64,000 nucleotides of DNA from Chloroflexota bacterium (GTDB taxonomy: Bacteria; Chloroflexota; UBA11872). Positions within the stretch are counted from its first letter, which is position 1, and each line of letters opens with the position of its first letter. Below the pieces are notes generated by a model. The model was not told the DNA's origin. It did not search any database and worked only from the letters and a program-made list of their open reading frames with translations. Location: positions 240,369 through 304,368 of the forward strand of contig JAJECS010000006.1 of NCBI GenBank assembly GCA_022821905.1, read 5' to 3'. Positions 44,319-53,172 of the stretch are shown here, one piece after another. A program made the position numbers and the translations under genes.

Positions 44319-45437
44319 ATGCGGTTCCTGCGGGGATCGGCCGAATCAATACGTGCCGTGCTCACCGCGGGCAACCACATCGGGGCCACGCCTCCATCAC
44401 TCAGCGCCGAGCAGTTCGCGCTCTTCCAGACGCACACGCGGCGCAGTTTCGCCGCCGTCGTCGACCAGGCAATCGCCGACGACGCTGATCTCATGCTCAT
44501 CGCGGGAGGCCTGTTCGCGCGGTCGGAGCCCGGGCTCGACGACATTCGCTTTGCTTCCCATTCTCTCGGGCGCGCGCGCGACGCTGGAATCGCGGCGATC
44601 GCCTTGGACGAGGCCGAAAAATCCGCGACCAACAGCTCCGGCATTGCCTTTCTCGAAGAACTGGGGCTCTTGGCCGGCGTGCAACCCGAGGGCGGCATTC
44701 CGAGCCGGACTGTCGACATTGCCGGAGTCGCGCTTGAGATTGGCGCGGCTTCAGCGTTCAGCGCTGCCGACCCCGCGCCTCACCACGCCACCCTCCGCAT
44801 CGCGCTGACCGGCGACTCGGATGCGCTGCAGCGTCTGGAGGCGGTGGCCGCCGACGTCATCGTCCTTGGCAACCGGCCCGATCCCGGTCAGCGCGAAATC
44901 GGAACCGCCCACGTGATCTGCCCCGGGTGGTCCGCCCCCGCGGTGACTGAGCGGCGCGGGGAGTCGGGGTTCGCCCTCGTGGACCTGGATCAGGACGGCG
45001 TAATTGCCGCGGAGTTTCGCGAGCTTGCGGGCGTGGCGCCGGTCGTCGTCAGCTTCACCGCGGGCGAGCTGGCCGACCGCGACCCCGCCGCAGCCATCCG
45101 CGAGCAGTTGACGCCGCTCATCGGTCAAGCCCCACTGGTGACGCTTGAATTTGTGGGCGAGTCCTCGCGCGAGCTGTGGCATCGCTGCCGGGTTGCCGAT
45201 CTGAGCCGCCAGGCATCCGCCAACGGCACGCTGGTGCAGCTTGACCTGTCACAACTCGACATAACAACCGCCCCGGCGGACGCACGCCCGACGCGTTCGT
45301 TCGTGGTGGAGGTGCGACGCGCGGCCGAGCAGATGGCCGTCGGCGCCTCGCCGGCGGACGACGCGGACACCATCGCACGGGCGCGCCGGTTGGTCGTCGA
45401 TGGATTTCGACGACGCGCCGAGAGCCGCGTCGCATGA
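44319..45437 (+). CDS. Mre11/SbcD/YhaO-like protein with eroded metal site
   Basis: A 372-residue protein with the layout of a calcineurin-type DNA-repair exonuclease, but lacking most metal ligands. TAGNHIG replaces T-A-D-x-H-L-G (Asp to Gly, one His kept), LIAGGLFARSEP replaces the G-D-L-F-D motif, IALDEAEKS stands where G-N-H-D should be, and VLGNRPDPG replaces G-H-x-H. The remaining fold signals and length fit the family. It overlaps the Rad50-like gene by four bases (ATGA), as nuclease/ATPase pairs do. It is therefore probably a non-catalytic partner or DNA-binding subunit. Confidence 0.65.
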   Translation: MRFLRGSAESIRAVLTAGNHIGATPPSLSAEQFALFQTHTRRSFAAVVDQAIADDADLMLIAGGLFARSEPGLDDIRFASHSLGRARDAGIAAIALDEAEKSATNSSGIAFLEELGLLAGVQPEGGIPSRTVDIAGVALEIGAASAFSAADPAPHHATLRIALTGDSDALQRLEAVAADVIVLGNRPDPGQREIGTAHVICPGWSAPAVTERRGESGFALVDLDQDGVIAAEFRELAGVAPVVVSFTAGELADRDPAAAIREQLTPLIGQAPLVTLEFVGESSRELWHRCRVADLSRQASANGTLVQLDLSQLDITTAPADARPTRSFVVEVRRAAEQMAVGASPADDADTIARARRLVVDGFRRRAESRVA

Positions 45438-48400
45438 TTCTCCTGGAGCGGTTGACCGTCCGCGAGCTTGGCCCATTGCACCGCGTGGACCTGGAGTTTC
45501 AGCCGCAGGGGCGGCATCTGATCACGGTCCCGCGCGACCAGGCCGAAGCCGTGCACGCGGCGCTGTTGACCTGTCTCTACGGCCCGCCCGACGGTATGCG
45601 CGCCAGGTCCGACGGCGCGATGGTGGAGTGCGTGCTCGCTGCCGGCGGGCGGCCGCTCACCGTGCGGCGCACCCTGCGGGCAAACGGCGGCGATGAGGCG
45701 GAGATGGTGGTCAACCGCGGACCGCGCTCGACGCCCGTCAGCGGCGAGGCGCCGGTGCGCGCGGCGCTCGACCGGATGTTGGGACTCGATCAAGCGACGC
45801 TGCAATTGCTGGTGCGGCCGGAGCCCCGCTCCGAATTGCCTCCGGTCGCCGAGATCCGGGCGCTGCTGCGCCGCCTGCTCGGTGAGCGGCGAATCCAGGA
45901 ACTGGAAGTCGAATTCGCCGAGAGCCCGGCGCACCTCGAAGAAGAGGCTGTGGCGCGAGCGCGCGTCGAGCTGGCGCAGGCGGTTGTCCAGGCGTCGGCC
46001 AACGAGGACGAGATTGACAGGCTGGATCGCGCACTGCAGCGCTGGCGCGTGCGCCAGGCCTTGCAGGCGCACACGACGGCATCGGAGCGCGCGGCGGAGG
46101 CCGACGCCGCCGAGCGGCGACTTCGCGTGCTGCGCGGGCAATTCCTTGATGAGCGCGACCGCCTTGCCGCGTACCGCGAGCTTGCCTCGCTCTGGGCGGA
46201 TCACGCGCGGTATGCCGCCGAAGCCGCCCGCGCTCAGGAGCACATCGGGCGATTGGATGCGCGGCTGGGCGATCTCGCGTCCCTGGCGCAGCGTGCCCGA
46301 ACCGGCGCCGAGCGTCTGGCGGCTCTCGAGGAAGCCTGCGACGCCGCCACCGCGGGTGCCGCGGCGTCGGAAGCCGCCGACCGCGCCCGCGCGAAGCGCG
46401 ACCGCCACCACCAAACCGCTCATGAACTCCGGCAGGCTCGCTCCAATCTTGTCGAGGCCGAGGTGGTGCAGGCGAAGGCTCAGGCCGGCGCCGAGCGGGC
46501 CCGGACCCTGCGTAAACGCGCCCACGAAGACGAGCACCTCCCCGTCGCGCACCGGATGTGGGGTCAGCTCAGCGACATCCTCAAGGCCGAAACCGAGCGC
46601 GCGGACGACGAGATTGATTCTTCAGCCCTGACCCGTGAGGCCACTCGCGCCAAGCAGGACCTTCGGACGCTGGCCATCGAGGCGCAGCGCCGCCGAAGCG
46701 GCCTGATGATGGCTGCCGTCGGCGTCGCCCTCGGCATTGTCCTGGCGACGATCGGCTTTTCCGGCACGGGCCCGCTGGCCGTGCTGGGGATGGCGATGGT
46801 GCTCGCCGGCGCGGCCGCGGGCGCCTGGTCGCTGTTGAGCCAGCGCGCCGATCGCGCCCGCGAGGACGAGCTTCTGGATCAGCTGGCCGAGATCGATCAG
46901 GACCTTCGCGACAGCGAGCAACGTGCCGCCCGTCTGGCCGTCAGTCGCAAGCAGCGCACCGCAATCGAGCGGGATCTGGAGCGGCGCGACCTCGAGATTC
47001 CCACCTCGCCGGAGCGCGCGCGCATCCTGCGCGACAGCGCCACCGCCAGATTGCGCCGACAGGCCGATGGCGACAGCACCGTCTCGACCGATGAACTCGA
47101 ATCCGAGTGCGCCCGCACCCGGCGGGAATTGGCCAACGCCGAGCGCGAGGTGCACCGGTTGCGCGCCCGCGTCGACGCGCTGGAGGGCTCGGGCGTGGAG
47201 GAGCGCGCGGCGGCCGCCGAAGCCGAGCTTCGCAGCCAGATCGAGGCCAGCGGGCGCGCTCGTGGACACGCGTCGGAGCTGGCCCGGTCCCTCGATCTGT
47301 CCGACGATCACCGGGCCTTGATCGACGCGCGCGACGCCCAGCGGCGCGAGCTGAACGCCATGCAAGAGCGCCTAGACCGGGGAGCCGACCTCGAGGCGGG
47401 GCGACAGCGTGCGGTGTGGAAGCTCCACGCTGCTGAAAAGGCGCTGCCGGGAATTGCCCAAGCCATCGACGCGCTGGTGGCCGCCGATTCCGGGTTGCCG
47501 CGGGGCCAACCGGCTGACGAAGCCATCGGCCGCCTCGACGGACTGGCCGCTCTGGCGGATATCGTGGCCGCGGTGGGCGAATTGCGGGCAGCCTCGGGCG
47601 TGACCGAGGCGTCCGAAACGGCGCGGGTCGCCCACGGCGGCGTCACGCGGGCCTCGACGGACTTGGCCGGCGCCGTGCGGGCGGCGGGCGCGCACGTGGA
47701 CGACAGCCCGACCGCTTCCGAGGTCCGGGCCATTTTCTCCGACCTGGACCAGGACCGACTGGAAGACGCGGGCGGCGCTCGCCGACGAATGCAGCGAGCC
47801 CGAGCCGCGCGACGAGACTTCGACGCGCAGATCCGACAGCTGGAGCTCCGTACCGGCGCCGTGCGTCACGACGTCGATCTCGATGCGGCGCGCGCGGCGC
47901 TCGACGACATCGTCGACCGGCGTCGCGTGCGGGACGCCGCGTCGCGCCTGATGACTCACGCGCTCGATGCGCTGGCGGGCGGCGTCCGGCTCGCCACTGA
48001 GTCCGCCCTGCGCCAGATCATCGGCCGTGTGACCGGCGGTTTGTACTGGGACGTACGCATTTCCCAGGACCAGGCAGTGCATGTCTGGGACGAAGCCCCC
48101 GAAGCTTGGAAACCCCTCGGGGAGGTCGCCGACGCGTTGCGCGATCGGATCGAGCTTGCGGTTGGCATGGCCTTTCTGAGCGCCGTTCGCCCCCATGACG
48201 CGCCGTTTGCTCCGGCGTTCCTGTGGCTCGACGCCGCTGACGCCGAGGCCGTTGCGCCCATGCTCGAGGCGTTGTCCCAGGCCGACCTTCAGCAGTATTT
48301 TCCGCAGGTCATCGCCACGTCCACGCCGGAGGGCTTGACCCGCGCGGGATTCGACCGCGTGGCGGACATCGTCGACGGCGCGTCGGCCGCATCGGCGACC

Positions 48401-48439
48401 GAAGTCGCCACCGCCCGCTGGCTCAAGGCCGTTGGCTGA
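45434..48439 (+). CDS. Rad50/SbcC/YhaN-like coiled-coil protein with membrane hairpin and degenerate ATPase motifs
   Basis: A 1001-residue protein. The first 50 residues align with the ABC-ATPase start of RecF/SbcC/YhaN proteins (LLERLTVRELGPLHRVDLEF...LYG), but Walker A is absent: LITVPRDQAEAVHAALLTCL lacks all glycines and the Lys. Long coiled coils (~180-430 and 490-880) flank two membrane segments (~425-475: LMMAAVGVALGIVLATIGF, LAVLGMAMVLAGAAAGAWSLL), as in YhaN. The C-terminal half-site has only vestiges: LGEVADALRDRIELAVGMAFL for the signature and FLWLDAADAEA for Walker B, without the Glu. ATP hydrolysis appears unlikely. Confidence 0.65.
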   Translation: MILLERLTVRELGPLHRVDLEFQPQGRHLITVPRDQAEAVHAALLTCLYGPPDGMRARSDGAMVECVLAAGGRPLTVRRTLRANGGDEAEMVVNRGPRSTPVSGEAPVRAALDRMLGLDQATLQLLVRPEPRSELPPVAEIRALLRRLLGERRIQELEVEFAESPAHLEEEAVARARVELAQAVVQASANEDEIDRLDRALQRWRVRQALQAHTTASERAAEADAAERRLRVLRGQFLDERDRLAAYRELASLWADHARYAAEAARAQEHIGRLDARLGDLASLAQRARTGAERLAALEEACDAATAGAAASEAADRARAKRDRHHQTAHELRQARSNLVEAEVVQAKAQAGAERARTLRKRAHEDEHLPVAHRMWGQLSDILKAETERADDEIDSSALTREATRAKQDLRTLAIEAQRRRSGLMMAAVGVALGIVLATIGFSGTGPLAVLGMAMVLAGAAAGAWSLLSQRADRAREDELLDQLAEIDQDLRDSEQRAARLAVSRKQRTAIERDLERRDLEIPTSPERARILRDSATARLRRQADGDSTVSTDELESECARTRRELANAEREVHRLRARVDALEGSGVEERAAAAEAELRSQIEASGRARGHASELARSLDLSDDHRALIDARDAQRRELNAMQERLDRGADLEAGRQRAVWKLHAAEKALPGIAQAIDALVAADSGLPRGQPADEAIGRLDGLAALADIVAAVGELRAASGVTEASETARVAHGGVTRASTDLAGAVRAAGAHVDDSPTASEVRAIFSDLDQDRLEDAGGARRRMQRARAARRDFDAQIRQLELRTGAVRHDVDLDAARAALDDIVDRRRVRDAASRLMTHALDALAGGVRLATESALRQIIGRVTGGLYWDVRISQDQAVHVWDEAPEAWKPLGEVADALRDRIELAVGMAFLSAVRPHDAPFAPAFLWLDAADAEAVAPMLEALSQADLQQYFPQVIATSTPEGLTRAGFDRVADIVDGASAASATEVATARWLKAVG

Positions 48440-49094
48440 GGACTCGCTCGTCATCCGGCGGGAGGCGCCGTCGGCTGCGGCGGGTGGCAAGGCTCGGCCG
48501 GCGACAAAGGCCGACAAGCCCAAGTCCGAGCCAAAGCCCAGCGCCGGCGCATCGGCCGCCAAGCCCGCTGCTGAAACGCCCGCGGCAGAGGCAAAGGCAA
48601 AGGCAAAGGCAAAGGCAAAGCCAAAAGCAAAGGACGGCAGCGCGTCACAGACCGCGCTTGATCTCGCCACACCCGCCTCGCGCGGCTACCGGCCGCGCAC
48701 CTCCGGCCCGCGCGCCGCGCGCGATTTCACGCGGGTCACCTCCGGCCTCATGTGGCTGGGCGGCTTGGTCACGCTGGCGCTGATGGGATACGTGTTGGTC
48801 TTCACCTCGCCGGACCGAACCGAGAACGTCCTGGCCTTCGTGGCCCTATGCGGCTTCGGCGCCTTCTTCTTTGCGTGGGCCATCGGCGCCTGGCTGCGAA
48901 CCGGTGACGACGCCCCGGCGCCGCGACTGCCCGCGTTGACCGTCACCCGGCAGGCCGTCCTCGTCGCCGTGGGCGCCGTGGCGGTCGCGACGGCGGCCGT
49001 GAACAGCGTGGCCACCCCCGCGGCGGTCATTTTGATCGTGCTGGTCGTCATCAGCGCCGAGTTGCTCATTCGGCGCATGCCCGTGAGCCGGTGA
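48432..49094 (+). CDS. Membrane protein with Ala/Lys-rich cytosolic tail
   Basis: A 220-residue protein. The first ~110 residues are a charged, low-complexity Ala/Lys/Pro tail, including an (Ala-Lys)n run encoded by a hexanucleotide repeat. Then come about four hydrophobic segments (VTSGLMWLGGLVTLALMGYV onward). The start is TTG 48432, overlapping the end of the Rad50-like gene; its own stop overlaps the methyltransferase GTG. The basic tail could bind nucleic acid at the membrane, which would suit a partner of the membrane-anchored Rad50-like protein; this is inference. Confidence 0.65.
   Translation: MAEDSLVIRREAPSAAAGGKARPATKADKPKSEPKPSAGASAAKPAAETPAAEAKAKAKAKAKPKAKDGSASQTALDLATPASRGYRPRTSGPRAARDFTRVTSGLMWLGGLVTLALMGYVLVFTSPDRTENVLAFVALCGFGAFFFAWAIGAWLRTGDDAPAPRLPALTVTRQAVLVAVGAVAVATAAVNSVATPAAVILIVLVVISAELLIRRMPVSR
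48591..48632 (+). repeat. In-frame hexanucleotide microsatellite
   Basis: Five perfect GCAAAG units followed by CCAAAA and another GCAAAG, encoding alternating Ala-Lys. Gain or loss of units keeps the reading frame, so the tail length can vary without inactivating the gene. Confidence 0.9.
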
Positions 49095-49852
49095 GCTCCC
49101 CCGATCCCTACGCGGTCATCGCCGAGCATTACGCGGCCGAGCATGACGACTGGGACGACGACCTCCCGATGTACGCCCACCTGGCCGAGCGCGCCGGCGG
49201 ACCGATTCTCGACCTGGCGTGCGGCACCGCGCGCGTGGGTACGGCTCTGGCGGCGGCTGGATTCGAGGTGCACGGCATCGACGCGTCGCCGGCACTCCTG
49301 GCCATTGCGCGTCGACGAGCGGCGGAGCGCGGCCTCGAGATTGAGCTCGAGCAGGGCGACATGCGGCGCTTGTCGTCGGGCGTCCGATTTGGCGCGGTGT
49401 TCTGCGCCCTGGATTCCTTCCTGCACCTGGGGTCGACGCAGGATCAGCTCGACACGCTGGACGGCGTGAAGGGCGTGCTCGAGCCGGGCGGAATCCTGGC
49501 CGTGGACGTCTTCAATCCCGCCCTCGACCGCCTGGCGGCGTGGGACGGCGTGCTCCGGACCCAGGACGGCTCTACGGACGCCGAAGGAACGGCGGTGACA
49601 CATTTCGTGTCCTGGGAGGTCGACCCCGGCGCGCAGCGCATCGACGCGCTGCACATCTACGACGCGCTCAGCGTCGACGGCCGGGTGCGGCGAATGGTCG
49701 CGCGCATGCCGCTGCGCTACGTACATCGATTCGAGCTGGAGCTGGCCCTGCGGTGCGCCGGATTCGAGCAAATCGAAACCTACGGCAGCTGGACGCTGGA
49801 CCCTTATGACGGCACCGGCGACCGCCTGATTGCGGTGGCAACCAAGCCGTAA
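49091..49852 (+). CDS. Class I SAM-dependent methyltransferase
   Basis: A 253-residue methyltransferase. Motif I is ILDLACGTARVGTALAAAG, followed by VHGIDASPALLAIARRR (acidic residue for ribose), EQGDMRRL and FGAVFCALDSFLHL. The C-terminal part has the strand pattern of small-molecule methyltransferases (YRYVHRFELEL-like). Substrate is unknown. It starts at GTG overlapping the previous stop (GTGA), so it is the last gene of the dinB-downstream series. Confidence 0.88.
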   Translation: MSSPDPYAVIAEHYAAEHDDWDDDLPMYAHLAERAGGPILDLACGTARVGTALAAAGFEVHGIDASPALLAIARRRAAERGLEIELEQGDMRRLSSGVRFGAVFCALDSFLHLGSTQDQLDTLDGVKGVLEPGGILAVDVFNPALDRLAAWDGVLRTQDGSTDAEGTAVTHFVSWEVDPGAQRIDALHIYDALSVDGRVRRMVARMPLRYVHRFELELALRCAGFEQIETYGSWTLDPYDGTGDRLIAVATKP

Positions 49853-49864
49853 CGACGGCCGGCG

Positions 49865-50848
49865 CTACAGCGACCAGCGCCCCGCCTCCAGCCCGTCGCC
49901 CGTCGCCAGGCGGTAGGCGGACGCTGGCCGCGCCAGCCGGACCGTTCTGGCGACCGTTTCGAATCCGAGCCGCAACACTTCGGACAGTGCCGCGCCCGAC
50001 CCCACTGCCAGATCCAGCTCGACATAACGCAACTTCCTGGCAGCGGCCAGGCGTCCCAGGCCACGGCACGCGGCCGCGACCGAGTGACCGTCGCGGCCCA
50101 TGTACCCGGTTCGCGCCTCCAGAACCTCGCCGACAGGCGCGGCCTCGGGATCGCAGACCAGGCAAGCGCCCGGCCCCACGGCCACGAAGGCGGCATCCGA
50201 CAGCGGCGCCGCCGCCGCGCACAGCGCCACGCGATGTTCGCCAGACTCCCGACACGTCGCGTCGCTCGCTTCAGGTCCGGATGTAGGGGCGGTTCGCGAA
50301 CCGCCCAATCCTCGCTGAAGGCCATCCAGCTTCCCCGTTTCGGGCGGGGGCCGAACCTCAAGCTCTGCGGCGACGCCCACGGTTGCCAACGCGGCGGCGC
50401 TCGCGCGCAGGCGCAAGGTCACGTCCACCGGCCGCAGGCCTTGCCGGGCATAGGCGCCCAGCGCCACGCCATCATTCGGCGACGCTTCCAGGCCAACCAT
50501 CGCGCACCCCGCGTCGTCCAGAAACTCGAGCGCTGCGGTCGTCAGCGCGCGCCCCACGCCCAGGCCGCGATAGGCCGGGTGAACGCCCAGACCGCCGATC
50601 CAGCCGACATTCGGCTCAATCACGGCGAAGCCTGCGCCCACGGGTCCAAATCCCGGTGCGTCGACCACCCAGGCGCCGGCGCACTGCTCCTGCCAGCGGG
50701 CGGCCAGGTGATTGGAAACCAGCGTGCGCGGTCCCAGGGGGTTCGCGCCGGGCGGCGGCGCGAACGCCTGCGTCAGCACGTGCGCCACCGAGTCGACATC
50801 CTCCGGCCGCATGCCCCGCGCCGCCGGCGCGCTCGACCCGGAGTCCAT
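49865..50848 (-). CDS. GNAT acetyltransferase with an in-frame repeat insertion
   Basis: About 327 residues. The N-terminal half is a good GNAT domain: VGWIGGLGVHPAYRGLGVGR has the acetyl-CoA loop (Y-R-G-L-G-V-G-R), followed by LEASPNDGVALGAYARQGL. The second half is a weaker GNAT-like domain (DLAVGSGAALSEVLRLGFE). Between them, residues ~181-192 (LGGSRTAPTS) are encoded by a GTAGGGGC hairpin repeat that elsewhere is intergenic. Start taken at ATG 50848; the frame is open to 50932. The gene is divergent from the aminotransferase. Confidence 0.75.
   Translation of the reverse strand: MDSGSSAPAARGMRPEDVDSVAHVLTQAFAPPPGANPLGPRTLVSNHLAARWQEQCAGAWVVDAPGFGPVGAGFAVIEPNVGWIGGLGVHPAYRGLGVGRALTTAALEFLDDAGCAMVGLEASPNDGVALGAYARQGLRPVDVTLRLRASAAALATVGVAAELEVRPPPETGKLDGLQRGLGGSRTAPTSGPEASDATCRESGEHRVALCAAAAPLSDAAFVAVGPGACLVCDPEAAPVGEVLEARTGYMGRDGHSVAAACRGLGRLAAARKLRYVELDLAVGSGAALSEVLRLGFETVARTVRLARPASAYRLATGDGLEAGRWSL
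50283..50306 (+). repeat. GTAGGGGC hairpin inside a coding sequence
   Basis: GTAG followed by GGGCGGTTCGCGAACCGCCC, a perfect 20-bp palindrome. It lies in frame within the acetyltransferase gene on the minus strand. Related copies at 16508, 58010 and 62874 are intergenic. Confidence 0.85.
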
Positions 50849-50934
50849 GGCCTCGGAGTGCGGCACGCTAGAATCGCCCTCGTTGTCGCGGCTTCGTCGG
50901 CCGCCCGTCTGATTCACCTGTGCAGGAGGCAAGT

Positions 50935-52125
50935 GTGGCGTTGCTCACGCATCCCGGCCTGGCGCCCGCCATGGGGCGGCTGGGCACCGAGACGGCATTC
51001 GCCGTCCTGGCTCGCGCCCGACAGCTCGAAGCGCAGGGCCGCGACGTCATTCACCTCGAAATCGGTGAGCCGGATTTCGACACCCCCGCCAACATTATCG
51101 AAGCCGCCAAGCGCGCGCTCGATGACGGCTTCACCCACTACGGCCCCTCGGCCGGGCTGCCGGAGGTTCGGGCCGCCATTGCCGCGCACGTCGGCGAGAG
51201 CCGGGGAATCGTCATCGATCCCGACGAGGTCGTCGTCACCCCCGGCGCCAAGCCGATCATGTATTTCGCCATCACGGCGCTCTGCGGCCCCGGCGACGAG
51301 GTGCTCTATCCCGATCCCGGATTCCCGATCTACCAGTCGGTGGTCGATTTCGTCGGCGCAACCGCCGTGCCGCTGGCGTTGCGCCCGGAGCGCGAGTTCC
51401 GCCTGGACCTCGACGAGTTGCGCGACAAGCTGTCGCCGCGCACCAAGCTGCTGATTCTCAACTCGCCGCAAAACCCAACCGGCGGCGTGCTCGAGCCCGC
51501 CGACATCCGGGCCATTGGCGAGTTGCTGGCCGACCACGACGCCTACGTGCTCTCCGACGAGATCTACGGCCGCATCATGTATGGGGAGATCGAGCACGCG
51601 TCGATCGCCGCCGAGCCGGGCATGCGCGACCGCACCATCATCCTCGATGGCTTTTCCAAGACCTACGCCATGACCGGCTGGCGCATGGGCTACGGCATCA
51701 TGCCGGCCGAGCTTGCCTCCGCGTTCTCGCAGTTGCAGACGAACATCACCAGCTGCACGGCCGGCTTCATTCAGATCGCCGGCATCGAGGCCCTGCAGGG
51801 ACCGCAGGACGCCGCCGCGGAAATGGTCGCCGAGTTCAAGGCGCGCCGCGACCTGGTGGTCGACGGCCTCAACGCCATTCCCGGTGTCTCGTGCCAGCGC
51901 CCGGCGGGAGCGTTCTACGTGTTTCCGCAGCTCTCGGGCTTCGATCGCGACGCGGACGAGATCGCCGCGCGGCTCCTCGACGAAGCCGGCGTGGCCGTGC
52001 TCGCCGGCAGCGCGTTCGGCGACGTGGGGCGCGACTCCCTGCGGCTGTCCTACGCCAACTCGCGGGAAAACTTGCGGGAGGGCGTCAGGCGCATGGCCGA
52101 CTGGCTGGCCGGCGCCCGAGCCTGA
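50935..52125 (+). CDS. PLP-dependent aminotransferase class I/II
   Basis: A 396-residue fold-type I aminotransferase of the aspartate/alanine group. The PLP lysine is in DGFSKTYAMTGWRMGY; NSPQNPTGGVL and LSDEIYGRIMYG are the cofactor-binding motifs, and LHLEIGEPDFDTP-like IHLEIGEPDFDTP the N-terminal substrate loop. Substrates are probably 2-oxo acids with Glu or Asp. AGGAGG at 50924-50929 sets the start at GTG 50935. It converges on darA. Confidence 0.92.
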   Translation: MALLTHPGLAPAMGRLGTETAFAVLARARQLEAQGRDVIHLEIGEPDFDTPANIIEAAKRALDDGFTHYGPSAGLPEVRAAIAAHVGESRGIVIDPDEVVVTPGAKPIMYFAITALCGPGDEVLYPDPGFPIYQSVVDFVGATAVPLALRPEREFRLDLDELRDKLSPRTKLLILNSPQNPTGGVLEPADIRAIGELLADHDAYVLSDEIYGRIMYGEIEHASIAAEPGMRDRTIILDGFSKTYAMTGWRMGYGIMPAELASAFSQLQTNITSCTAGFIQIAGIEALQGPQDAAAEMVAEFKARRDLVVDGLNAIPGVSCQRPAGAFYVFPQLSGFDRDADEIAARLLDEAGVAVLAGSAFGDVGRDSLRLSYANSRENLREGVRRMADWLAGARA

Positions 52126-52132
52126 GCCGCGG

Positions 52133-52462
52133 CTAGAGCGGTTCGAACCGCTCGACGTCGAAGCCGAAGATCGTCGCGCCGCCCACCTGGACTTCCGCCG
52201 GGTAGGGCACGGCCAGCTCGCCGGGTTCCATCATGGCGGGGATCGGGCTCACCATCTGCGCGCGCGTGGTGGCCCCGCGCTTGATGAGGGCCAACAGCTC
52301 GCCGATGCGCTCGTCGTCGACGCCGGTCAGAAACGTCACGTTGCCCTGCTGCAGAAAGCCGCCCGCCGAATCGATGCGGGTGAAGCGAATGCCGCCGTCG
52401 CGCATCAGCTCCGCCAGCCCGTCGGCGTCCTGCTGCTGCACGATGATGATGAACAGCTTCAC
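52133..52462 (-). CDS. darA: Cyclic-di-AMP receptor DarA (PstA-like, P-II fold)
   Basis: A 109-residue homologue of the c-di-AMP-binding P-II-like protein DarA/PstA. It shows MKLFIIIVQQQDADGLAELM, then the ligand loop TRIDSAGGFLQQGNVTFLTG and VDDERIGELLALIK, and ends with VQVGGATIFGFDVERFE, all family-typical. It binds cyclic di-AMP; its output is not well understood. Its gene overlaps tmk by four bases; the tmk-darA order matches tmk-yaaQ of Firmicutes. Confidence 0.92.
   Translation of the reverse strand: MKLFIIIVQQQDADGLAELMRDGGIRFTRIDSAGGFLQQGNVTFLTGVDDERIGELLALIKRGATTRAQMVSPIPAMMEPGELAVPYPAEVQVGGATIFGFDVERFEPL
52137..52152. other. Perfect 16-bp palindrome at a convergent gene junction
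   Basis: AGCGGTTCGAACCGCT lies at the 3' end of darA, 11 bases after the aminotransferase stop. Both genes converge here with only 7 bases between them, so it could serve as a bidirectional terminator stem, although no T-tract is present. Confidence 0.5.
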
Positions 52463-53172
52463 GAGCGGCCAGCCAAATCGGGCAGCGGCGGCTGGACGGC
52501 CTCGGCAGCGCGCAGCGTGTGCGCCTCGAATTCGTGCTCCACACGTCGCCAGATCTCTAGGCTTAAGTCTTCAGGTGACTGCGTCGCGTCGAGCACCGCC
52601 CAACCATGAGCCTCGGCCTGCTCCAGGTAGCTGCGCCGCACGCGCGCGTGAAACTCCAGCTTCTGCGCGTTCATGCCGCCGGCCTTCTCCCAATCGGTGC
52701 CTCGTTGACTCAGGCTGCGCATCAGGCCGATCTGAACGTCCAGGTCGAGCAGCACCGTCACGTCCGGCACGACGCCGGCCGTGGCAAACGCATTCATCGA
52801 CTCCAGCTCTGCAACGTCCAGGCCGAATCCGGCGCCCTGATAGGCCAGCGTTGACGCGGCAAACCGGTCGCACACCACCACGCCGCCCTCGTTCAACCAG
52901 GGGCGGAGCCGCTCGCTGACATGCTGGGCGCGCGCCGCGAGCATGAGCAGCGCCTGCACCCTGGGGTCCAACTCCGGCAGGGAGCGCTCACGAAACATCA
53001 GGTTCCGCAGGCGCTCGCCAAGCTCGGTGCCGCCCGGCTCGCGGGTCAGGAGCACGTCGAGGCCGGCCTGCTGCAACCGATCGGTCAGCACCTGTGCCTG
53101 GGTGGACTTGCCGCTGCCCTCCGGTCCCTCGAAGGCGATGAACAGCCCGCGCCGCCTGCCGTCGATGGTCAC
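52459..53172 (-). CDS. tmk: Thymidylate kinase
   Basis: A 237-residue dTMP kinase. P-loop GPEGSGKST is at residues 16-24, the DR(Y/F) motif is VVCDRFAASTLAYQGAG and TREPGGTELGE is the TMP-binding loop. The LID region appears as DWEKAGGMNAQKLEFHARV. It phosphorylates dTMP for DNA synthesis. The start is GTG 53172 overlapping the upstream ATPase stop (GTGA); the open frame further upstream belongs to that gene's other phase. Confidence 0.95.
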   Translation of the reverse strand: MTIDGRRRGLFIAFEGPEGSGKSTQAQVLTDRLQQAGLDVLLTREPGGTELGERLRNLMFRERSLPELDPRVQALLMLAARAQHVSERLRPWLNEGGVVVCDRFAASTLAYQGAGFGLDVAELESMNAFATAGVVPDVTVLLDLDVQIGLMRSLSQRGTDWEKAGGMNAQKLEFHARVRRSYLEQAEAHGWAVLDATQSPEDLSLEIWRRVEHEFEAHTLRAAEAVQPPLPDLAGRS

